A program made the translations under genes and the position numbers. The notes below the pieces were generated by a model that had not been told where the DNA came from, did not search any database, and was given only the letters and a program-made list of their open reading frames with translations. Below, one piece after another: positions 1-8,017 of a stretch of 33,916 bases of DNA. Each line of letters starts with the position of its first letter. Within the stretch, counting starts at the first letter, position 1. Source of the DNA: Pseudomonadota bacterium (GTDB lineage: Bacteria; Pseudomonadota; Alphaproteobacteria; Rhizobiales; Pleomorphomonadaceae); contig JAGSYV010000084.1 of NCBI GenBank assembly GCA_018262505.1, forward strand, positions 1 through 33,916, given 5' to 3'.

Positions 1-1
1 C

Positions 2-415
2 GCCGTGGCGCGGGCGGAAACCGGCCGGTCGCATGATATCGCCGTGGTCTATGGCGGACCGGATATCGAGGATTTCGCGGCTGGCCTCGGCGTATCCATT
101 GACGAAGTGGTGGAGCGGCACGCCGGCGCTGTCTATCGGGTGGCGGCGATCGGCGCCATGCCCGGCTTCCCCTATCTCTCCGGTCTCGATCGGGCGCTTG
201 CAGCGCCGCGCCGGGCGGTGCCGCGCCAGGGCGTGCCGAAGGGGGCGGTGATCGTCGGCGGCGGACAGGCCGGCATCATGCCGATCACGGCGCCCTCGGG
301 CTGGCATATCCTTGGCCATACCGATTTCACGCTGTTCGATCCCCATCGCGCGACGCCGGCAACGCTCGCCGCCGGTGACGTGGTGCGCTTTACCATCGCG
401 GGGGTGAGGTGGTGA
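2..415 (+). CDS. pxpB: 5-oxoprolinase subunit B (PxpB/KipI family), 5' end outside window
   Basis: This is the C-terminal 137 residues of a PxpB/KipI (allophanate hydrolase subunit 1 type) protein; the reading frame is open to the window edge, so the true start lies upstream. The core family signature is visible: GAMPGFPYLSGLD, then PRRAVPRQGVPKGAVIVGGG, then a TAPSGWHILG stretch and a closing GDVVRF segment. In this family PxpB works with PxpC and PxpA to open 5-oxoproline to glutamate with ATP. The stop codon overlaps the start of pxpC, so the two are translationally coupled. Family assignment is firm; the 5-oxoprolinase role is inferred from pxpC and pxpA nearby. Confidence 0.92.
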   Translation, partial: AVARAETGRSHDIAVVYGGPDIEDFAAGLGVSIDEVVERHAGAVYRVAAIGAMPGFPYLSGLDRALAAPRRAVPRQGVPKGAVIVGGGQAGIMPITAPSGWHILGHTDFTLFDPHRATPATLAAGDVVRFTIAGVRW

Positions 416-1368
416 TCGAGATTCTCTCCTCCGGCGCGCTCAATTCGGTGCAGGATCGCGGCCGTCGTGGCCTACTGTCGAGCGGCGTTTCCCGCTCCGG
501 CGCCATGGATCTCGTGGCACTAGAGGCGGCCAATGCGCTCCTCGGCAACGATCGCGACGCGGCGGCGATCGAAGTGGCTGCCTTTCCCTTCCGACTGCGC
601 TTCGAGGCGGCGACTCCGGTTGCCGTGACCGGTGCCGTTGCCGAGGCAAGACTGGCCAGCCGACGCCTGTCGCCGTGGTGGGCGATGGAGGCGCAAGCCG
701 GTGATGAGCTGACGATTGCCCCACCGACGACGGGGGCTCGCGTCTATATCGCTGTGGGCGGCGGCGTCGACCTACCGCCGCTGCTCGGCGCAAGAGCCAC
801 CGATCTCAAGAGCGGCTACGGTGGTCACGAGGGCAGGGGCCTCAGGCGTGGCGATCGTTTGCCTCTCGGGCGGCGGCCGGCCGGGCGGTTGCCGGAGGGC
901 GGCATCGGCGCGCTACCGCCGCCCGGACGGAGCGATTTCGCCTTGCCGCTGCGCGTTCTGCTGGCCGCCGAGTGGATGGAATTCTCGGAAGAGGCACGTG
1001 ACCTGTTCGCGACGACGGGCTGGCGGATCACCGCCGAGGCCGATCGGCAGGGCTGCCGACTCGAAGGACCGGAGCTCGTGCGGGCGCGGCGGCGCGAACT
1101 GCTGTCGCATGGCATCGTACCGGGCACGGTGCAGGTGCCGCCTTCCGGCCGGCCGATCGTCCAACTCGCCGAGGCCAATACCTGCGGCGGTTATCCGAAG
1201 ATTGCGACGGTGATCGAGGCCGATCTCTGGCGGCTCGGGCAGGCGATGCCGGACGATGAGCTGCGCTTTGCCGTCGTGGGCCGCGATGAGGCGCAGGCGG
1301 CGCTGCGCGAGACGGCCGCTTGGCTTGCGCGGCTGCGGTCGGCGACGGCGCTCTATCGCGTTTCGTAG
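412..1368 (+). CDS. pxpC: 5-oxoprolinase subunit C (PxpC/KipA family)
   Basis: About 318 residues, the usual length for PxpC/KipA (older name: biotin-dependent carboxyltransferase domain protein). Landmarks are the N-terminal NSVQDRGRRGLLSSGVSRSGAMD block, AANALLGND, the VYIAVGGGVDLPPLLGARATDLKSGYGG block, and a late PIVQLAEANTCGGYPKIATV segment. Two GTG codons stand in tandem at 409 and 412; the second gives a GTGA overlap with the pxpB stop and is chosen here, but 409 is equally possible. The 3' end overlaps the convergent carrier-like gene by 16 bases. With PxpA it should form the ATP-dependent 5-oxoprolinase; pxpA lies on the opposite strand about 800 bases further on. Confidence 0.93.
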   Translation: MIEILSSGALNSVQDRGRRGLLSSGVSRSGAMDLVALEAANALLGNDRDAAAIEVAAFPFRLRFEAATPVAVTGAVAEARLASRRLSPWWAMEAQAGDELTIAPPTTGARVYIAVGGGVDLPPLLGARATDLKSGYGGHEGRGLRRGDRLPLGRRPAGRLPEGGIGALPPPGRSDFALPLRVLLAAEWMEFSEEARDLFATTGWRITAEADRQGCRLEGPELVRARRRELLSHGIVPGTVQVPPSGRPIVQLAEANTCGGYPKIATVIEADLWRLGQAMPDDELRFAVVGRDEAQAALRETAAWLARLRSATALYRVS

Positions 1369-1730
1369 AGAAGGGTGCCCCAGCCGACGGCATCGCCATC
1401 CTTGGCAAGCGCTCGGCCGAGCGTCAGATCGGCAGTCGCGGCGACCGGCAGCAACAGGTCATTGACTTCAATGAAGGCGATCGTCTCGCCCTTTCCGACC
1501 TGGTCGCCCTCGGAGAAACGCGGCGCGCCTTCGAGGGGATGCTCCGGCCGGAAGCGGCCGGGCGAGGGCGCCATCACCAAGGCTGGCGGAGGCTCGACCG
1601 GGACCGACTGAGACGCTTGCGCCGTGGCAAAGCGCAGCCTGAGGTGCGCCTCACCGGAGCGTATGTTGACGGTGGCGACATGTTGCCCGTCGAGCCGGCG
1701 GACGATGGTCTCGATCTCCTCGAAGGTCAT
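1353..1730 (-). CDS. Degenerate biotin-carrier-like (lipoyl-domain fold) protein without the biotinyl lysine
   Basis: A 125-residue protein shaped like a biotin carboxyl carrier protein: a short helical N-terminus, a Pro-rich linker (residues about 43-58) and a C-terminal lipoyl/biotinyl-type domain. Where a carrier has the EAMKM biotinylation motif, this one reads FIEVNDLLLPV (residues 86-96), so there is no lysine to biotinylate. Its ATG overlaps the stop of the normal carrier gene upstream by four bases, so the two are made together. The 3' end overlaps pxpC convergently. From memory, similar lysine-less carrier paralogues occur near 5-oxoprolinase genes in alphaproteobacteria. A structural or regulatory partner role is possible, but the function is unknown. 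Confidence 0.8.
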   Translation of the reverse strand: MTFEEIETIVRRLDGQHVATVNIRSGEAHLRLRFATAQASQSVPVEPPPALVMAPSPGRFRPEHPLEGAPRFSEGDQVGKGETIAFIEVNDLLLPVAATADLTLGRALAKDGDAVGWGTLLYETR

Positions 1731-2149
1731 GACGGATCGTCCGGGGCGAGGCGGAACAGTGTGGCGCCGCGCATGACCAGAGCGCCGTTTTCGGCTGCGA
1801 TCGACACGACGCGGCCGGACCGATCGGCCTCGATGGGGTTCAGCATCTTCATCGCTTCGAGGAGACCGATGGTCTGACCTTCCTCGACGTCGTCGCCGAT
1901 CTCGACGAAGGGCGGCGCTTCCGGCGATGATGATCGATAGAAGGTGCCGGTGAGACCGGCGACAATGTTGTGGTGTTGCGGTGAGGCCAGCCCGGGCGCC
2001 AAAGCGGTCGCTGGCGGGGCCGGCGCGCGCGGTGGTGCGGCGCCATCCTTGACGAGGTGGATGCGGATGTCACCTTCCTCGAACTCTATCTCGCGGAGGC
2101 CGGAGTCGTGAAGGAGTATGACGAGGCGGCCCAGAAACGCGTCGTCCAT
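1727..2149 (-). CDS. Biotin carboxyl carrier protein (AccB-like)
   Basis: A 140-residue carrier protein. The N-terminus (residues 1-35) resembles the AccB start, followed by an Ala/Pro-rich linker (about 38-57) and a C-terminal biotinyl domain with the intact motif EAMKMLNPIEA, in which Lys101 is the expected biotinylation site. A thumb-like segment (about residues 70-82) is also present, as in AccB. The ATG overlaps the pxpA stop by one base (TGATG) and the 3' end overlaps the lysine-less carrier by four, so this is a tight three-gene operon. No biotin carboxylase (accC) is in the window. It is probably a second AccB copy tied to the 5-oxoprolinase locus rather than the housekeeping one. Confidence 0.85.
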   Translation of the reverse strand: MDDAFLGRLVILLHDSGLREIEFEEGDIRIHLVKDGAAPPRAPAPPATALAPGLASPQHHNIVAGLTGTFYRSSSPEAPPFVEIGDDVEEGQTIGLLEAMKMLNPIEADRSGRVVSIAAENGALVMRGATLFRLAPDDPS

Positions 2150-2931
2150 CAGGTCTTGCTCGCAAAGGAGGCCAGCACGATGCTCTCGATGGCGAGGCGT
2201 TCGCGCAAGAGCTGCGCCGTCACCACCGCCGTTGGGTTGTCGCCGTGGACGCAGATGGAGTCGACGGCGGTCGGCAGCACCTTGCCGGTCACCGAGACGA
2301 TCTCGCCGGTTTGCACCATGCGGCAGGCCCGCTCGACCGCCTCGGCCGGGTCGTGAACGAAGGCGCCGGGGCGGGCGCGCGGCATCAGGCTGCCGTCGTC
2401 CTGGTAGCCGCGATCGGCGTAGACCTCCGAGTAGGTGCGAAGGCCGGCATCGCGGGCGAGTTGTTCCTGCTTGCCGTGGGCGATGGCAAGGCAGGCCAGC
2501 GTGGCATCGACACCCTTGATCGCCCGGACACTGGCGGCGGCGACGTCGGGGTCGGCCACCGCGAGATTGGCGAGCGCGCCGTGCAGTTTCACGTAGACAA
2601 TGGGATGGCCGGCCAACGCCGACAGGGCCGACGCCGCGCCGATCTGGTAGGCGATCAACCGCTCGATCTCGCCGGCCGAATAGGGCAGGGCTCGTCGGCC
2701 GAAGCCCCAGAGGTCGGGAAAGCCGGGGTGGGCGCCGACGGCGACGCCGCCAGCCTTGGCGAGACGGAAGGTCTCGACCATGATTTCGGGATCACCAGCA
2801 TGAAAGCCACAGGCGACATTGGCCGAGGTGACTACGTCGAGCAGCGCGGCATCGTCGCCGATGCGGTAGGCGCCGAAGCCTTCGCCCAGATCGGCGTTGA
2901 GATCGACGGCACGGGGGAGGACGGCTGTCAT
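2149..2931 (-). CDS. pxpA: 5-oxoprolinase subunit A (PxpA, LamB/YcsF family)
   Basis: 260 residues, normal for PxpA. The N-terminal DLNADLGEGFG, ACGFHAGDPEIM, GAHPGFPD and VKLHGALAN motifs, and the late YADRGYQDDGSLMPR block, are diagnostic of the family. PxpA opens 5-oxoproline, a damage product of glutamine and glutamate, together with PxpB and PxpC. The frame stays open far upstream, but the start is set at 2931 because the product then begins MTAVLPRAVDLN and a GGAG-type ribosome site (CTGGAGACC) sits just before it. It heads the minus-strand operon with the two carrier genes and converges on pxpB-pxpC; the more usual arrangement has all three pxp genes co-directional. Confidence 0.94.
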   Translation of the reverse strand: MTAVLPRAVDLNADLGEGFGAYRIGDDAALLDVVTSANVACGFHAGDPEIMVETFRLAKAGGVAVGAHPGFPDLWGFGRRALPYSAGEIERLIAYQIGAASALSALAGHPIVYVKLHGALANLAVADPDVAAASVRAIKGVDATLACLAIAHGKQEQLARDAGLRTYSEVYADRGYQDDGSLMPRARPGAFVHDPAEAVERACRMVQTGEIVSVTGKVLPTAVDSICVHGDNPTAVVTAQLLRERLAIESIVLASFASKT

Positions 2932-3093
2932 CGCGGCGGTCTCCAGTTCATTCAAACCAATATAGAGGCTGGGGCGGCGAACGGAAGGCGGTAAGCCGTT
3001 GTTCACGGAGCTCTGAAATACGCAGGGACACCGGCGCTGGCTTTCACGCTGGACAGCGGCTAGGGTGCGCCGCGCAACCCGCCGGACCAGACC

Positions 3094-4497
3094 ATGACCC
3101 ATATCTCGCCGCCCGAACAGCAGGTTCTCAACGAAGACGACAAGACCAAGATCGTCATCACGTCTCTCCTCTGCATGTTCCTGGCGGCGCTCGATCAGAC
3201 CATCATCGTGTCGGCCTATTTCCTGACGGCGACGGCGGTGACGCCGCTTTACGGCAAGCTCGCCGACCTCAAGGGGCGGCGGCCGGTGCTCTACGCCGGC
3301 GTCGGCATCTTCGTGGCAGGCTCGCTGATCTCGGCGCTGGCGCCGTCGATGGCGGTGCTGATCGCCGGGCGCGCCTTGCAGGGCCTCGGCGGTGGCGGGC
3401 TGATGGCCCTCGTCCAGACCATTATCGGCGACGTGGCGCCGCCGCGCGAGCGCGGCAAATACATGGTCTATATCGCGGGGATCTGGGCGACTGCGAGCAT
3501 CGCCGGGCCGGTGCTCGGTGGCGTGCTCGCCGAGTATGTCCACTGGTCGGCCATTTTCTGGCTGAATCTGCCGCTCGGCGCGCTGGCCGTCGGCCTGTCG
3601 TTGAAGCCGCTCTCCAAGCTGCCGAACATTCGTCGCGACCATAAGCTCGATATCCTCGGCGCGCTGATGATCATCGTGGCGACGCTGCTGTTCCTCTTGG
3701 CGTTGACGTTGGGTGGCCACACCTATCCCTGGAGTTCGGCGCTGATCCTGGGCATGCTGGTGGTATCGGCTGCGACCTTCATCCTGTTCGCCTGGTACCA
3801 GTTCCAGCCAGCCGAGCCGCTGCTGCCGCCGCGCATTTTCGGCAACAAGGTGATTGCACTCACCTCCACCACGGCCTTCCTTGCGACGGCGGGCATGTTC
3901 GGCCTGTCGGTCTATTACCCGGTTTATCTGCAGCTCATCGAAGGCTTCGGCGCTTCGGCGGCCGGTCTCGCCTTGCTCGGGCCTATGCTCGGCTCGGTGG
4001 CCGGGTCGAGCATTTCGGCGCGAATTTTGCGCAAGGGCCGACACTACAAGCGGCTGCCGATGATCGGCAGTCTCATGTCTCTGGTGTCGCTGGCGGTGGT
4101 TGGACTGCTGGTCGGCAACGTCTCCTTCTGGGTGATCGAGGTGCTGGCCTTTCTCACCGCCTTCGGTCAGGGCACGCTGTTCCCGGTCGGCACGGTCATG
4201 GTGCAGAACGCTGCCGACCCGCGCGACCTCGGCACGGCGACAGGCGCCTATACGTTCGTGCGCTCGCTGGGCTCGGTCGTCGCCATCGCCGTGCTGGGCG
4301 CCATCGTCGGCAGCGTCGGCATTGGCGACCATATCAGCGCCGGCGCGCTGGATCCGGCGGCGAGAGAAGGCGCTATTGCTGCCTTCCGCTCGCTGTTCTT
4401 CGCCGCCGCCGTGGCGCAGCTTATGTCGCTGATCCTGCTTGCCCGTGTCGAGGAGCATCCCTTGCGCGGCCGCACGCCACCGCCGGTCGAAGACTGA
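3094..4497 (+). CDS. MFS transporter of the DHA2 (EmrB/QacA) family, apparently with an internal deletion
   Basis: A 467-residue, many-helix membrane protein. DHA2 signatures are clear: FLAALDQTI in TM1, LTATAVTPLYGKLADLKGRR (TM2 and motif A), GRALQGLGGGGLMALVQTIIGD, and motif C-like GPVLGGVLAE. Such proteins export drugs or other toxic compounds by proton antiport. Odd: DQTI is followed after only three residues by AYFLTATAV. Family members normally carry about 20 more residues here (end of TM1, external loop, a WVVTAY-type start of TM2). The frame is kept, so this looks like a clean deletion of about 60 bases near position 3215. No strong ribosome site precedes the ATG. Function may be lost or altered. 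Confidence 0.85.
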   Translation: MTHISPPEQQVLNEDDKTKIVITSLLCMFLAALDQTIIVSAYFLTATAVTPLYGKLADLKGRRPVLYAGVGIFVAGSLISALAPSMAVLIAGRALQGLGGGGLMALVQTIIGDVAPPRERGKYMVYIAGIWATASIAGPVLGGVLAEYVHWSAIFWLNLPLGALAVGLSLKPLSKLPNIRRDHKLDILGALMIIVATLLFLLALTLGGHTYPWSSALILGMLVVSAATFILFAWYQFQPAEPLLPPRIFGNKVIALTSTTAFLATAGMFGLSVYYPVYLQLIEGFGASAAGLALLGPMLGSVAGSSISARILRKGRHYKRLPMIGSLMSLVSLAVVGLLVGNVSFWVIEVLAFLTAFGQGTLFPVGTVMVQNAADPRDLGTATGAYTFVRSLGSVVAIAVLGAIVGSVGIGDHISAGALDPAAREGAIAAFRSLFFAAAVAQLMSLILLARVEEHPLRGRTPPPVED

Positions 4498-4538
4498 GAA
4501 TTTGGCCGGTCCATCGGATCGGCGAGGGAGGAGTTTGA

Positions 4539-4847
4539 ATGATCCTGCACTGCGTGTTCATGAAGATGCCAGCCACCACGACATCGGCCGACGTCCTGAA
4601 GCTCTATGGCGCCGTGGCGGCGCTGAAGTCGTTCATCCCCGGCATGGTCGACTTCAAGGCTGGGCCGAACGCCTCGCCGGAAGGCCTCGGCCACGGCTTC
4701 CAGCACGGCTTCGTCGTCACCTTCACCGACGCGGCGGCGCGTGACGCCTATCTCGTCCACCCCGAGCATGTGAAGGTGGGCGACAAGATCGTGGCGGCGG
4801 CGGATGGTGGGCTGGACGGCGTCCTCGTCTATGATTTTGAGGTCTGA
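4539..4847 (+). CDS. Dabb-family (stress-responsive alpha/beta barrel) protein
   Basis: A 102-residue protein with the Dabb pattern: a first strand MILHCVFMKM, a central GxDFKAGPNASPEGLGHGFQHGFVVTF-like region and the closing YLVHPEHVKVGDKI helix, which matches the typical HPxHxxF/V ending of this family. Dabb proteins are small dimeric ferredoxin-like barrels of mostly unknown function; some act as cyclases or stress proteins. A good ribosome site (GGGAGGAG) precedes the ATG by a few bases. It lies 41 bases downstream of the exporter and may share its transcript. No specific role can be read from the sequence. Confidence 0.85.
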   Translation: MILHCVFMKMPATTTSADVLKLYGAVAALKSFIPGMVDFKAGPNASPEGLGHGFQHGFVVTFTDAAARDAYLVHPEHVKVGDKIVAAADGGLDGVLVYDFEV

Positions 4848-4997
4848 CGAGACGCTTTTGGCGCGTCTTCGACGGCTTCCATATCGATTCAACCGGCAAG
4901 GCATTGTCGGCGGACGGTGTTGGCTGTAGAGCTTAGGGATGTTGCGGACGATACTTTCGTCTGAGCGACCTCCTTTTCCGCCGACCAACGCAGGCCC

Positions 4998-5774
4998 ATG
5001 TCTTTCACCGATCCGCACGACCTCGCCGCCCATCTGCCCGCACCCGACCGCTTCGCGCTGTTCCTTGATGTCGATGGCACACTGATCGGCCCGACCTATG
5101 CCGACCGTGCGCGCGGCATCGCCGCCGACCGCATCGCTCTGATCGACCGGTTGTTCGACCTGTTGGGCGGCGCGCTCGCCATCGTCAGCGGCCGTTCGGT
5201 CGAGACCGTCGATCCGATGTTCAAGCCATTGAAGCTGCCGGTGGCGGCGCTGCAGGGCGCCGACCGCCGCTTTGCCGACGGTCGTCGTTTTACCCCGGTG
5301 CAAACGCCGGAAGAGCGCAAGGCGCTCGACGAGATCGCCTTGGCGGTCAAGATCGCCTATCCCACCATGGACATCCAGTGGAAGATCGGTGCGCTGGCCA
5401 TCGTCTATAACGAGGGCGAGCCGCTGGCCGCTGAGGTCGCGGCGTTGGCCGAGCGTCATTCCGGTGGTTATGTGGCGGTCATTCCCGGTCGAGTATCGAT
5501 CGATGTGGTGCCGCAGGGCGCCAACAAGGGCTCTGGTATTGCTTTCCTGATGGATCATCCGCCCTTCCTGGGGCGTGTTCCGGTGCATGTCGGTGATGAC
5601 GTTCCCGACGAGCCCGGCTTTGCCAAGTCCCGCGATCTCGGTGGCTACGGCATTACCATTGGCCGCAAGGTGATCGGCGTCGACCGCCGCCTGCCCGACC
5701 ACGAGGCGACTTGGGCGATGCTCGCGGCCTATCAGGCGCGCTGGATGGACGAAGAGCGCGCCGCCGCGCAATAG
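4998..5774 (+). CDS. otsB: Trehalose-6-phosphate phosphatase (OtsB)
   Basis: 258 residues with the HAD phosphatase layout of OtsB. Motif I is DVDGTL (residues 24-29, nucleophile Asp24 and acid/base Asp26), motif II is SGR (64-66), the motif III lysine is in GANKGSG (Lys177) and motif IV is GDDVPDE (199-205), close to the canonical GDDxTDE of trehalose phosphatases. It removes phosphate from trehalose-6-phosphate, giving the stress protectant trehalose. No otsA synthase gene is next to it, so the synthase must be elsewhere. It ends 15 bases from the convergent PP2C-like gene with no room for a terminator between them. Confidence 0.93.
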   Translation: MSFTDPHDLAAHLPAPDRFALFLDVDGTLIGPTYADRARGIAADRIALIDRLFDLLGGALAIVSGRSVETVDPMFKPLKLPVAALQGADRRFADGRRFTPVQTPEERKALDEIALAVKIAYPTMDIQWKIGALAIVYNEGEPLAAEVAALAERHSGGYVAVIPGRVSIDVVPQGANKGSGIAFLMDHPPFLGRVPVHVGDDVPDEPGFAKSRDLGGYGITIGRKVIGVDRRLPDHEATWAMLAAYQARWMDEERAAAQ

Positions 5775-5789
5775 CCGGCTGCTGGTCTT

Positions 5790-6617
5790 TCAGCCAACAG
5801 CGATCCGCAGATACGTGGTGTCGTCGAAATAGTCGCGGCCCGGCATGAACGGCCGCGACCCCATCACCAGCTCCACCATCAGCGGATCGTTCTCCCGGAT
5901 ACGGGTGATCTCGGCGAGGCCGTCGGCAAGCGTCGCCGCTGGCGCGAGAAAACCATCGGAAGCGAGCACGATCTCGCGGGCATCGGTCGCCGAGAAAACT
6001 TCGACGAAGCGATCGGGCACGAAGGTGCCGGCCAGCGCGCCATAGGCGAGGGGATCGTCGCTGTCGAGGTTGAGGAAGGCATGCTGGGCGAGCACCAGCG
6101 GCCGGAATGGCTGCTCCATGGTCGATACCCGCCGTTCGGCCTCAAGGCTGGTCAGGCCTAGCCTGAGGCGCGCGCGGATGACGGCGCAGCGGAACTCATA
6201 GCCGACGCGATCGATCTCCTTGCCGCCTGGGTAATCCCGGCCGTCGATGCGGACGTGGCAATCGCCGACCCGCCAAACCTCGCCGCGTGCCCGTGACCAG
6301 ACGGCGGCCACCGCAGAGGGGCGCATGATCGTTGGATCCGGCCAGTTGCCGATCGCCGTGGCAATACTCGCGGTGGCGCGATCGACGAAGTCGCGAACGC
6401 TGGCGTCCGGCGGCAGGTCCTTGACCGTTTGCTCCACTGCTTCCGCCGCGACGATGCCGCCGGGCCGATCACCGATCGGGCCGGATGAAGTCGCGCCGTC
6501 GATGACGGCGGCGAAATCCTCGGTGACGATCAGCCGGTCTTCCTTTTTCATCTCCGAGTCCTTGCCGGTGGCGCAGAGGCTTTCGATCACGCGAAAGGGG
6601 CGATGGGCGGCAGTCAT
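5790..6617 (-). CDS. PP2C-like phosphatase-domain protein of unknown role
   Basis: About 275 residues. Scattered PP2C landmarks can be seen: VTEDFAAVIDGATSSG near the N-terminus (metal-binding DG), VWRVGDCHVRIDG in the middle, EIVLASDGFLAP (the SDG motif) late, and DYFDDTTYLRI at the end (the second metal Asp). The product may be a Ser/Thr phosphatase or a relative that has changed activity; no fused sensor domain or membrane segment is visible. The start is set by the ribosome site GGAGGA five bases before the ATG at 6617; an ATG 12 bases upstream lies at this site and is less likely. It converges with otsB, so no operon partner suggests a pathway. Confidence 0.75.
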   Translation of the reverse strand: MTAAHRPFRVIESLCATGKDSEMKKEDRLIVTEDFAAVIDGATSSGPIGDRPGGIVAAEAVEQTVKDLPPDASVRDFVDRATASIATAIGNWPDPTIMRPSAVAAVWSRARGEVWRVGDCHVRIDGRDYPGGKEIDRVGYEFRCAVIRARLRLGLTSLEAERRVSTMEQPFRPLVLAQHAFLNLDSDDPLAYGALAGTFVPDRFVEVFSATDAREIVLASDGFLAPAATLADGLAEITRIRENDPLMVELVMGSRPFMPGRDYFDDTTYLRIAVG

Positions 6618-6686
6618 GGGATCCTCCATGGTCCGACCCTCCGGCGAATGGCCCGAGCATGTCGGCTATCTGACGATTGCCAGATG

Positions 6687-7613
6687 TTAGTCCGCATGGC
6701 CGGTGATCTTCGGCAGGAAGTCGCCGCCGTGCTCGACCCAGAAGCGATACATCGCCTCGGCCGACGGCAGCAACCGCTTGTCGGTGCGGCGAACGACGTG
6801 CCACGTCTTGATGAGCGGCAAGCCGATCACGTCCATGATGACGAGGCGGCCGGCTTCGACCTCGGCGGCGATGGTGTGGGACGAGATGAAGGAGATGCCG
6901 AGACCGGCCATTACCGCCTGCTTGATGGTCTCGTTGGAGCCCATCTCGAACTCGCGGACGTCGCGGCCGCCGTCGTGCTGGGCCATCAGTTGGGCGAAGG
7001 AGTGTCGCGTGCCGGAATTGGCCTCGCGGACCAGGAAGGTCTCGCCCATCAAGGCTTCGATGGGAATGTTGCGCTCGCGGGCCAGCGGATGGTCGGGCGC
7101 GCAGATCATCACTTGCGGGTGCTTGCCGATTGCCTTGGCCTCGACCTCGAACTCGACCGGCGGCCGCCCCATGACGGCCAGGTCGACCTCGTAGTTCCGG
7201 AGGCGCAGGATGGTCTCGTCGCGGTTGCCGACGATGAAGTCGATGTCGACCTTGGGTCGCTCCTTGCGGAAGGCGGCGAGCACCGTCGGCGCGAAATAGC
7301 GGGCGGTGGAGACGACGCCGACGGCGACGCGGCCCGATCCGGCCTCACGCATCTCGGCCAGGGCTCCGCCGCATTCGTTGAGCAGGGCCTCGATGCGATC
7401 GAGGGTGTTGGCGATCTCGCGGCCGGCCGAAGTGGCGATGAAGCGATCACCGACACGCTCAACGAGCGGCAGGCCGACCAGATCTTCCAGCGCCTTCACC
7501 TGGGCGGTGATGGCCGGCGGCGTGACGTTCATGGCGGAGGAGGCGGCGGTGACGGTGCCGGTCTTGATGACCGCCGACAGGAATCGCAGCTGCTTCAAAG
7601 TGGTGTGGCGCAT
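6687..7613 (-). CDS. cbbR: LysR-type regulator, CbbR-like
   Basis: 308 residues from this start (an in-frame ATG 21 bases upstream is an alternative). An N-terminal winged helix-turn-helix (about residues 1-60, with PPAITAQVKALEDLVGLPLVER) is followed by a LysR effector domain. The stretches VGVVSTARYFAP, DLAVMGRPP, REANSGTR and MGSNETIKQAVMAGLGISFIS match my memory of CbbR, the activator of Calvin-cycle operons, closely and differ from generic LysR proteins. It faces yjhX-rpe-gph-cbbY across about 400 bases. rpe (cbbE), gph (cbbZ) and cbbY are classical cbb genes, so CbbR probably controls them, though no RuBisCO or phosphoribulokinase gene is visible. Confidence 0.85.
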   Translation of the reverse strand: MRHTTLKQLRFLSAVIKTGTVTAASSAMNVTPPAITAQVKALEDLVGLPLVERVGDRFIATSAGREIANTLDRIEALLNECGGALAEMREAGSGRVAVGVVSTARYFAPTVLAAFRKERPKVDIDFIVGNRDETILRLRNYEVDLAVMGRPPVEFEVEAKAIGKHPQVMICAPDHPLARERNIPIEALMGETFLVREANSGTRHSFAQLMAQHDGGRDVREFEMGSNETIKQAVMAGLGISFISSHTIAAEVEAGRLVIMDVIGLPLIKTWHVVRRTDKRLLPSAEAMYRFWVEHGGDFLPKITGHAD

Positions 7614-8017
7614 GCTTGGTTCCCGTCTCTCCATTCCGAAGCTTACCGCAAGCTATCGCCCGACACCATTTGCCCAAGGGGCGTTTCGACCATTGTCGCG
7701 GAGAAAAGAGGGGCGCCCCATCCTCCGCGCCACTCTCCTCTCGGTGATCGTCAAAAGCGACGGTATCGTGACCGATGAGCCACAATCGACCGATGACCGG
7801 CAAAGCGCCGGTCCTTGCCCGTTGACGACCCGCCGCAGGCCCGGCAGGATTGGACCGTCGTAACAGGAGCGTGGATGTCACGTCAGTCTGAATCCCGGTG
7901 AAGGTCCGCCCCGGCATGGTGCCGGCAACGCGGACCGATCCCAATGTCGCCCCGGAAGCCTGAGGCTTTCGGAACGCTTTGGTGCGCCTGAGTGGCGCCT
8001 TTCCCGGACTTCAGACG
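7614..8017. promoter_or_regulatory. Divergent cbbR/yjhX intergenic region with nested hairpins
   Basis: This 404-base gap holds no convincing gene. It contains several inverted repeats: CGGTCC (7809-7814) with GGACCG (7852-7857); GGTCCGC (7903-7909) with GCGGACC (7930-7936), enclosing a second stem CCGGCA/TGCCGG (7911-7916 and 7920-7925); and CCGGAAGCC/GGCTTTCGG (7952-7960 and 7964-7972) with one wobble pair and no T-run. A GGGGCGCCCC palindrome is at 7712-7721. The plus-strand leader of yjhX and rpe can therefore fold extensively. CbbR sites are expected here but I could not define one. I do not recognise a known riboswitch. Confidence 0.45.

Noticed and set aside
2932..4458. Long open frame on the minus strand running from inside the exporter into pxpA
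   Set aside because: Only its 3' 260 codons (2149-2931) look like a protein family (PxpA). The rest is Arg/Gln/His-rich low-complexity text antisense to the exporter, a common GC-rich shadow.
4850..4868. Hairpin AGACGC/GCGTCT after the Dabb gene
   Set aside because: The stem is only six bases and no T-run follows, so it is too weak to call a terminator.
4248..5771. A 507-codon minus-strand frame over the exporter end, the Dabb gene and otsB
   Set aside because: No recognisable domain, and its sequence is the antisense of three clear genes.
7903..7972. Cobalamin riboswitch or SRP RNA in the yjhX leader
   Set aside because: Superficial similarity only (CCCGG, GGAAGC). The conserved core blocks of either RNA are missing.
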